From the NCBI GenBank assembly GCA_003367665.1, contig QKXI01000020.1, forward strand, positions 1 through 46,805: DNA of 46,805 bases, given 5' to 3'. Shown here one piece after another: positions 42,180-46,805 of this stretch. A program made the position numbers and the translations under genes. Below the pieces are notes generated by a model. It saw only the letters and a program-made list of their open reading frames with translations. It was not told the DNA's origin and searched no databases. Origin of the DNA: Leifsonia sp. ku-ls (lineage in GTDB: Bacteria > Actinomycetota > Actinomycetes > Actinomycetales > Microbacteriaceae). Position 1 is the stretch's first letter. The number at the start of each line of letters is the position of its first letter.

Positions 42180-43709
42180 CTACTTGACCAGCGGGAACAG
42201 GATCGTCTCGCGGATGCCGAGACCCGTGAGGGCCATCAGCAGGCGGTCGATGCCCATGCCCATGCCGCCGGTCGGCGGCATGCCGAACTCGAGAGCGCGC
42301 AGGAACTCCTCGTCCAGACGCATGGCTTCGTTGTCGCCCGCGGCCGCGAGCTTCGCCTGCTCGACGAAGCGCTCGCGCTGCACGACGGGGTCGACCAGCT
42401 CGGAGTACCCGGTGGCGAGCTCGAAGCCACGCGTGTAGAGGTCCCACTTCTCGACGACGCCCTCACGCGAGCGGTGCGCGCGCACCAGGGGGCTGGTGTC
42501 GACGGGGAAGTCCATGACGAAGGTGGGGCGCACGAGGTCGGTCTTGACGTAGTGCTCCCACAGTTCCTCGACGTACTTGCCGGCGAGCGGGTGCTCGATC
42601 TCGATGCCGGCGAGCGCGGCCAGCTCGCGCAGGCGCTCCATCGGCGTCTCGGGCGTGATCTCCTCGCCGATAGCGTCCGAGAGGCTGTCGTACATGCGGA
42701 TGCGGTCCCACTCGCCGCCGAGGTCGTACTCCGTTCCGTCGGCCCACGTGACGACGTGGGAGCCCGAGACGGCGACCGCGGCATCCTGGATCAGCGTCTG
42801 CGTGAGGTCGGCGATCGAGTTGTAGTCGCCGTACGCCTGGTACGCCTCCAGCATCGCGAACTCCGGCGAGTGGGTGGAGTCGGCGCCCTCGTTGCGGAAG
42901 TTCCGGTTGATCTCGAACACCCGGTCGATGCCGCCGACCACGGCGCGCTTGAGGTACAGCTCCGGCGCGATACGCAGGTACAGCTCGGTGTCGAACGCGT
43001 TGGAGTGCGTGACGAACGGGCGCGCGGACGCACCGCCGTGCATCACCTGCAGCATGGGCGTCTCGACCTCGACGAAGTCGCGCTCGGCGAATGTGCGCCG
43101 CAGGCTCGCGACGGCCTTGGCGCGGTCGAGCACGGTCTTGCGCGCCTGCTCGCGAGCGATCAGGTCGAGGTAGCGGGCGCGTACCCGCGTCTCCTCGCTC
43201 AGCTCGTTGTGCAGGTTGGGCAGGGGCAGGAGCGCCTTCGCGGCGATCCGCCACTCCGTGGCCATCACCGACAGCTCGCCGCGGCGGCTGGAGATCACCT
43301 CGCCGGAGACGAACACGTGGTCGCCGAGGTCGACGAGCTCCTTCCAGGCGTCGAGCGACTCCTGGCCCACCTCTGCGAGCGAGACCATGACCTGGATGCG
43401 CGAACCGTCTCCCGACTGCAGCACGGCGAAGCACAACTTGCCGGTGTTCCGCAGGTGCACGACGCGGCCGGCGATGCCGACGACCTCGCCCGACGCCTCG
43501 TCGGCCTGCAGGTGCTCCCACGCCGCACGGACCGCGGGGATGGTCGTGGTGACGGGCACCTGCACCGGGTAGGCGCCGCCGCCCGCGTCGACCGCTTCGG
43601 CGATCAGGCGATCGCGCTTGCTGAGCCGGACCGCCTTCTGCTCGCTGACGTCCTCCTCGCCGGCGTCGGCGGTCTCGAGGTCGGCCGCGGTGGTCTGCGC
43701 GTCGGTCAT
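42180..43709 (-). CDS. lysS: Lysyl-tRNA synthetase, class II
   Basis: This 509-aa enzyme charges tRNA-Lys. An N-terminal OB-fold anticodon domain ([20 protein letters not shown]) precedes the class II core with motif 2 ([11 protein letters not shown]) and motif 3 ([15 protein letters not shown]). The ATG at 43709 has AAGGA about 10 bases upstream; an in-frame GTG at 43763 overlaps the panC stop (GTGA) but has no ribosome binding site. It follows panC on the same strand. Confidence 0.95.
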   Translation of the reverse strand: MTDAQTTAADLETADAGEEDVSEQKAVRLSKRDRLIAEAVDAGGGAYPVQVPVTTTIPAVRAAWEHLQADEASGEVVGIAGRVVHLRNTGKLCFAVLQSGDGSRIQVMVSLAEVGQESLDAWKELVDLGDHVFVSGEVISSRRGELSVMATEWRIAAKALLPLPNLHNELSEETRVRARYLDLIAREQARKTVLDRAKAVASLRRTFAERDFVEVETPMLQVMHGGASARPFVTHSNAFDTELYLRIAPELYLKRAVVGGIDRVFEINRNFRNEGADSTHSPEFAMLEAYQAYGDYNSIADLTQTLIQDAAVAVSGSHVVTWADGTEYDLGGEWDRIRMYDSLSDAIGEEITPETPMERLRELAALAGIEIEHPLAGKYVEELWEHYVKTDLVRPTFVMDFPVDTSPLVRAHRSREGVVEKWDLYTRGFELATGYSELVDPVVQRERFVEQAKLAAAGDNEAMRLDEEFLRALEFGMPPTGGMGMGIDRLLMALTGLGIRETILFPLVK

Positions 43710-43759
43710 CGCTGTCTTTCCTTGTCGAAGGGGGCGGTCGGTCGGGGGCGGGTCATCGG

Positions 43760-44632
43760 TCACGTCGTGATGCGCTGGTTGTCGATCAGCCGGGTCGTTC
43801 CGACCCGGGCCGCGATCAGCATCAGAGCGGGGCCGTGGTGATCAGGCGACGCCTCCCGGAAGCTCTCCGGGTCGACGATCGCGAGATAGTCCAGCTTAAC
43901 CGCCGGTTGCGCCTCGATGCGCGCGCGGGCCGCCGTGAGGGCGGAGTCGACGCCGTCGGCGGCCGCCTCGGCGCCGGCGGCGAGCGCCTGGGAGAGCGTG
44001 ACGGCGGCGAGCCGGTCGTCGGCGCCGAGGTAGCGGTTGCGGCTCGAGAGGGCGAGGCCGTCGTCCTCGCGGACGGTGTCGACGACGGCGATCGTGACCG
44101 GAAGGTTGAGGTCGTCGACCATGCGGCCGATGACGTGCACCTGCTGGGCGTCCTTCTGGCCGAAGACGGCGACGTCGGGTTGGACGATGTTGAACAGCTT
44201 GGTCACGACGGTCAGCACGCCGTCGAAGTGCCCGGGCCGTGAGGCGCCCTCGAAGAGGGTGCCGGACTCCCCCGCGGTGACCCGCGTCTCCGACGGACCC
44301 GCCGGGTACATCTCGGCGGCCGTCGGCGCGAAGACGATGTCGGCGAGCCCCTCCAGGGCGACGACGTCCGCGTCGAGGGTGCGGGGGTAGCGGTCGAGGT
44401 CTTCGCCCGGTCCGAACTGCAGCGGATTCACGAAGATCGACACCACCACGATGCCGCCGAGGTCGCGGGCACGGGACACCAGCCGCAGGTGCCCCTCGTG
44501 GAGCGCGCCCATCGTCGGCACCAGGACCACGCGGCCGGCCGGTGCGTCGACGGGGCCGTCCTGCCGGGCCGTCCGGCGGGCCTCGGCGATCCGCGCGCGC
44601 AGCGCCGCGATGGTGGTGATGATCTCTGGCAT
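43760..44632 (-). CDS. panC: Pantothenate synthetase
   Basis: This 290-aa enzyme condenses pantoate and beta-alanine using ATP in pantothenate synthesis. Family motifs are [41 protein letters not shown] and the C-terminal [14 protein letters not shown] precedes the ATG. It sits between the DUF2520 gene and lysS, all on the minus strand. Confidence 0.95.
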   Translation of the reverse strand: MPEIITTIAALRARIAEARRTARQDGPVDAPAGRVVLVPTMGALHEGHLRLVSRARDLGGIVVVSIFVNPLQFGPGEDLDRYPRTLDADVVALEGLADIVFAPTAAEMYPAGPSETRVTAGESGTLFEGASRPGHFDGVLTVVTKLFNIVQPDVAVFGQKDAQQVHVIGRMVDDLNLPVTIAVVDTVREDDGLALSSRNRYLGADDRLAAVTLSQALAAGAEAAADGVDSALTAARARIEAQPAVKLDYLAIVDPESFREASPDHHGPALMLIAARVGTTRLIDNQRITT

Positions 44633-44672
44633 GCTCGTCCCTCCGACCGGTCGTCCACCGGCCGGATCAAGG

Positions 44673-45476
44673 CTACTCGCCGCGGAGGAACCAGCCGCGG
44701 CCGTCGTCGCCGGCGCCCGGGGCGTCGCCGCCCTCGAGCGCGTCGAGCACGTCCAGGTCGAGCCGGGAGGGGGCGCCGGCGCGCGTGAGCGCGTTGTCGA
44801 CGGCGGACCGGATCAGCGAGCTGAGGAACGAACCCGGGTTCTCCACCCCGATGCCCTGCAGCAGCCCGGTGGCCTGCTCGACGATGGAGCGGGAGAACGA
44901 GGTCGCCGTCGCGATCGCCTCCGCGTACGCCGCCCGATCGGTCTCGGCGACCACGACCGGCTCTCCACCCATCTCCACCACGAGCGCCTGCGCGATCGGC
45001 AGCACGGCCGCGGGCGCGGTGACGGCGAAGTAGCTCTCGGCGAGCCGCGCCAGGTCGAGGCTGGTGCCGGTGAACTCGAGCGCAGGATGGATCGCCAGCG
45101 GGATCGCACCGGCCGCGGCCGCCGGCGCGAGCACCTCGATCCCGTGGTCGGCGGCGGTGTGCAGCACGATCTGGCCCGGCTGCCAGGTGCCCGTGGCGGC
45201 GAGACCCGCCACCAGTCCGGGCAGCTCGGACCCCGGCACGGCGAGGATGACGAGCTCGCTGCGCTCCACCAGGGTCGGGACGTCGAGCAGCGGCACGTTC
45301 GGCAGCATCCCCTCGGCACGCTCACGGCTGGCCTCGGAGACCGCCGAGACGCCGACCAAGGCATGCCCGGCCCCGGCGAGGGCCAGCCCGAGCACGGGAC
45401 CGACCCGGCCCGCGCCGACGATGCCGACCCCCAGCCGACCGGAACGCTGCGACGGTGGGCGCGTGGACGGGTGCAT
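44673..45476 (-). CDS. Rossmann-like plus DUF2520 domain oxidoreductase-like protein
   Basis: This 267-aa protein has an N-terminal NAD(P)-binding fold (GVGIVGAGRVGPVLGLALAG, residues 16-35) and a C-terminal DUF2520 domain with AIHPALEFTG and SFLSSLIRSAVDNALTRAG. Members are often encoded beside panC, so an accessory role in pantothenate or coenzyme A synthesis is commonly supposed; the activity is not established. GGAGGAGGAA precedes the ATG at 45476, which shares one base with the stop of a 27-codon ORF. Confidence 0.85.
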   Translation of the reverse strand: MHPSTRPPSQRSGRLGVGIVGAGRVGPVLGLALAGAGHALVGVSAVSEASRERAEGMLPNVPLLDVPTLVERSELVILAVPGSELPGLVAGLAATGTWQPGQIVLHTAADHGIEVLAPAAAAGAIPLAIHPALEFTGTSLDLARLAESYFAVTAPAAVLPIAQALVVEMGGEPVVVAETDRAAYAEAIATATSFSRSIVEQATGLLQGIGVENPGSFLSSLIRSAVDNALTRAGAPSRLDLDVLDALEGGDAPGAGDDGRGWFLRGE

Positions 45477-45559
45477 CAGTGTTCCTCCTCCGAGGATGCG
45501 ATGGGCGGCGGCAACACCCGCGGAGCCGCCAGCGGGGCGCCGCTTGTGGACGGGCGCAT
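45476..45559 (-). CDS. 27-codon ORF bridging the PH-domain and DUF2520 genes
   Basis: The ORF reads MRPSTSGAPLAAPRVLPPPI and ends ASSEEEH. Its ATG (45559) overlaps the TGA of the PH-domain gene, and its TGA (45478-45476) overlaps the DUF2520 ATG, each as TGATG. GAGGAA lies about 9 bases upstream. The two junctions are alike: each is preceded by a run of Glu codons and followed by CCCGTCCAC. It may be a translated leader that couples the two genes, or the scar of a small duplication. No function is known. Confidence 0.45.
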   Translation of the reverse strand: MRPSTSGAPLAAPRVLPPPIASSEEEH

Positions 45560-46805
45560 CACGGCTCTTCCTCTTGCGGGCGGAGGGGCGCGGCCGGCGG
45601 GCCCGCGGGCGGGGTACCGCGTTCGGCGGCCGAAACGGCCGGCCGCCCATCCCCCGACCCTGCCGAACCGGCGGCGCCCCAGCGGTGGCTGCGGTCGGCC
45701 TCCGCGGCGGCGACCGCGCGCGCGGCGACCTCCTCGAACAGCCGGACACCCGTCGGTCCGTCGATCGCCGCCAGCCGCGGCCGGACCGGGCCGGAGACCG
45801 TGTGGAAGCGCGCCTCGGAGAGGCGCAGGGCGGTCTCGATCGGGCCCTGCTGGAGCTCCAGGCTCTGGAGGCGGGCGAGCGGCACGATGGCGAGGCTCCG
45901 CCAGACGAAGCCGCGGCGCAGCAGGACGGCGTCGTCGAGCAGCAGGTAGCCGGTGCGCCGCCACGAGAGCGGACGTAGCCACGCCGCGCGGCGCGGGCTG
46001 CCGACGAAGCCGTCCCGGCCCGACGAGACCATTCCGGCCTCGATCGTGCGCCGCTGCTCCTCCGTCGCGAGCCCCGGCAGGACGAGGGACAGCACGCGGG
46101 AGACGTCCGCGGCGTCGCCGACCGGGAGCATCGTCGTGTTCGGCTGGCCCGCCGCGCCCTTCTCGCGCGAGTGGCCCGCGGTGTCGATCCGGATCTGCCA
46201 CCAGCCGAACGGCCGCCACAGCAGCGGCTGCAGGACCTCGACGGCGTGGATGCGGCCGGGCGGCAGGGTCTCGTTGCTCGTGCTGAGCAGGCCGAAGCCG
46301 ACACGGACGCCGTCCGGCGTACCGGCGATCGAGTATCGCAGCGACTTGGTGAACCGGTTGATGTAGAAGCTCGCCGAGCCGATCAGGCCGGGGAGCACGA
46401 CGATGAGCAGCCAGGCGGACCCGGTCGAGGCGCCCCAGACGAGGAACGCGACGACGATCACCACGAACATGGTGAACCCGCTGAGCAGGAGCGAGCCGAG
46501 GAGCCGCAACGGCGGGATCCTGACCACCGACTCCGGCGGAGCGGCGTTCGGGTCGAGCTCCGGCGCGAGGAACTCGTTCACCCGGCGCCCCACCAGATCG
46601 CCGACCCCGGCCACCCGGGAGGCCCCGGGCAACCCCGCCGTCCCAGCGCCCGCCGCGCCCTGACCGGATGCCGCCCAGCCCGGCGCCCCGGCCGCCGACG
46701 CACCACCGGGCGCCACACCACCCGGCGACCCGGCCGCTGACGCACCACCGGACGCCACACCACCCGGCGCCCCAGCGGCCGCCACGCCCGGCGCCCCGGC
46801 CTCCG
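45559..46805 (-). CDS. Bacterial PH-domain (bPH2, DUF304/YdbT-like) membrane protein, 5' end cut
   Basis: About 415 residues of this protein are present; the frame is open to the right edge, so the start is outside. The visible N-terminus is low-complexity Ala/Gly/Pro, followed by two spans (about LLGSLLLSGFTMFVVIVVAF and WLLIVVLPGLIGSASFYI) and then bPH2 domains with RIHAVEVLQPLLWRPFGWWQ and PLARLQSLELQQGP. The C-terminus ends in a Pro/Glu-rich tail. YdbS/YdbT-like pairs are membrane proteins of unknown role; the partner is likely to lie to the right. The stop overlaps the next ORF by one base. Confidence 0.85.
   Translation of the reverse strand, partial: EAGAPGVAAAGAPGGVASGGASAAGSPGGVAPGGASAAGAPGWAASGQGAAGAGTAGLPGASRVAGVGDLVGRRVNEFLAPELDPNAAPPESVVRIPPLRLLGSLLLSGFTMFVVIVVAFLVWGASTGSAWLLIVVLPGLIGSASFYINRFTKSLRYSIAGTPDGVRVGFGLLSTSNETLPPGRIHAVEVLQPLLWRPFGWWQIRIDTAGHSREKGAAGQPNTTMLPVGDAADVSRVLSLVLPGLATEEQRRTIEAGMVSSGRDGFVGSPRRAAWLRPLSWRRTGYLLLDDAVLLRRGFVWRSLAIVPLARLQSLELQQGPIETALRLSEARFHTVSGPVRPRLAAIDGPTGVRLFEEVAARAVAAAEADRSHRWGAAGSAGSGDGRPAVSAAERGTPPAGPPAAPLRPQEEEP
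46697..46780 (-). repeat. Two 42-bp tandem repeats in the N-terminal coding part of the PH-domain gene
   Basis: A 42-base unit starting GACGCACCACCGG occurs at 46697-46738 and 46739-46780 with few differences. It encodes Ala/Gly/Pro-rich 14-residue units (VASGGASAAGSPGG versus VAPGGASAAGAPGW). The repeat keeps the frame and makes the linker length prone to change. Confidence 0.75.

Noticed and set aside
43707-43763. Upstream GTG (43763) as the lysS start because it overlaps the panC stop
   Set aside because: The overlap is tempting, but there is no ribosome binding site for it, while AAGGA precedes the ATG at 43709; it remains a minor alternative.
40398-43841. An 1147-codon plus-strand open frame opposite cls, the 57-aa gene and lysS
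   Set aside because: The three minus-strand genes have clear family motifs and starts; the antisense translation has no recognisable domain.
1-46805. CRISPR arrays, insertion sequences, prophage genes, rRNA
   Set aside because: No regularly spaced direct repeats with unique spacers, no transposase or integrase motifs and no rRNA-like sequence were seen on either strand.

Overview
The window is GC-rich, gene-dense chromosome of an actinobacterium, most likely a member of the Microbacteriaceae close to Leifsonia (inference). The basis is very high GC, frequent GTG starts, sugar ABC importers without their own ATPase, leaderless promoters of the form TAnnnT-N6/7-start, an actinobacterial ClpC, and a panC/lysS/DUF2520/PH-domain block that I recall from this family. 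No insertion sequences, prophage genes, CRISPR arrays or rRNA genes were seen.

1-11.9 kb is an L-fucose/fucoside utilisation locus. It holds two GH29 alpha-L-fucosidases without signal peptides, a lipoprotein-plus-two-permease importer, an aldo/keto reductase that probably oxidises L-fucose, an L-fuconolactonase, an L-fuconate dehydratase (FucD), a second acid-sugar dehydratase and a GntR/FCD regulator. A 16-bp palindrome, ATATCCTATAGGATAT or a close variant, lies over the -10 element of three promoters and probably defines the regulon. A truncated L-lactate dehydrogenase gene at the left edge could use the L-lactate that one version of this pathway releases. The two enzymes after L-fuconate dehydratase are not in view.

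12.0-20.3 kb holds a GH114-type lipoprotein and the kdpFABC-kdpD potassium-pump operon. KdpF is present (29 aa) and is preceded by a second, 27-residue membrane peptide translationally coupled to it. No kdpE is found next to kdpD. A YibE/F-family membrane protein diverges from the operon.

21.8-27.7 kb is a nucleoside or riboside scavenging operon: lipoprotein, two permeases, nucleoside hydrolase and ribokinase-like kinase. It is divergent from its LacI regulator, with three CTAA-CG-TTAG type operators between them.

27.8-38.5 kb holds tRNA-Ser(CGA), an SGNH hydrolase, an alpha/beta hydrolase, radA, a YciI protein, a membrane-anchored protein, an ArgA-type acetyltransferase, an SdsA1-like alkylsulfatase, clpC and a small lipoprotein.

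38.5-46.8 kb holds a pirin, a VapBC-type toxin-antitoxin pair with a recognisable autoregulatory promoter, a cardiolipin synthase, a 57-aa membrane protein, and the housekeeping run lysS-panC-DUF2520-PH-domain protein (cut by the right edge). A 27-codon ORF joins the last two genes through TGATG overlaps at both ends. No gene-free stretch exceeds 300 bases.
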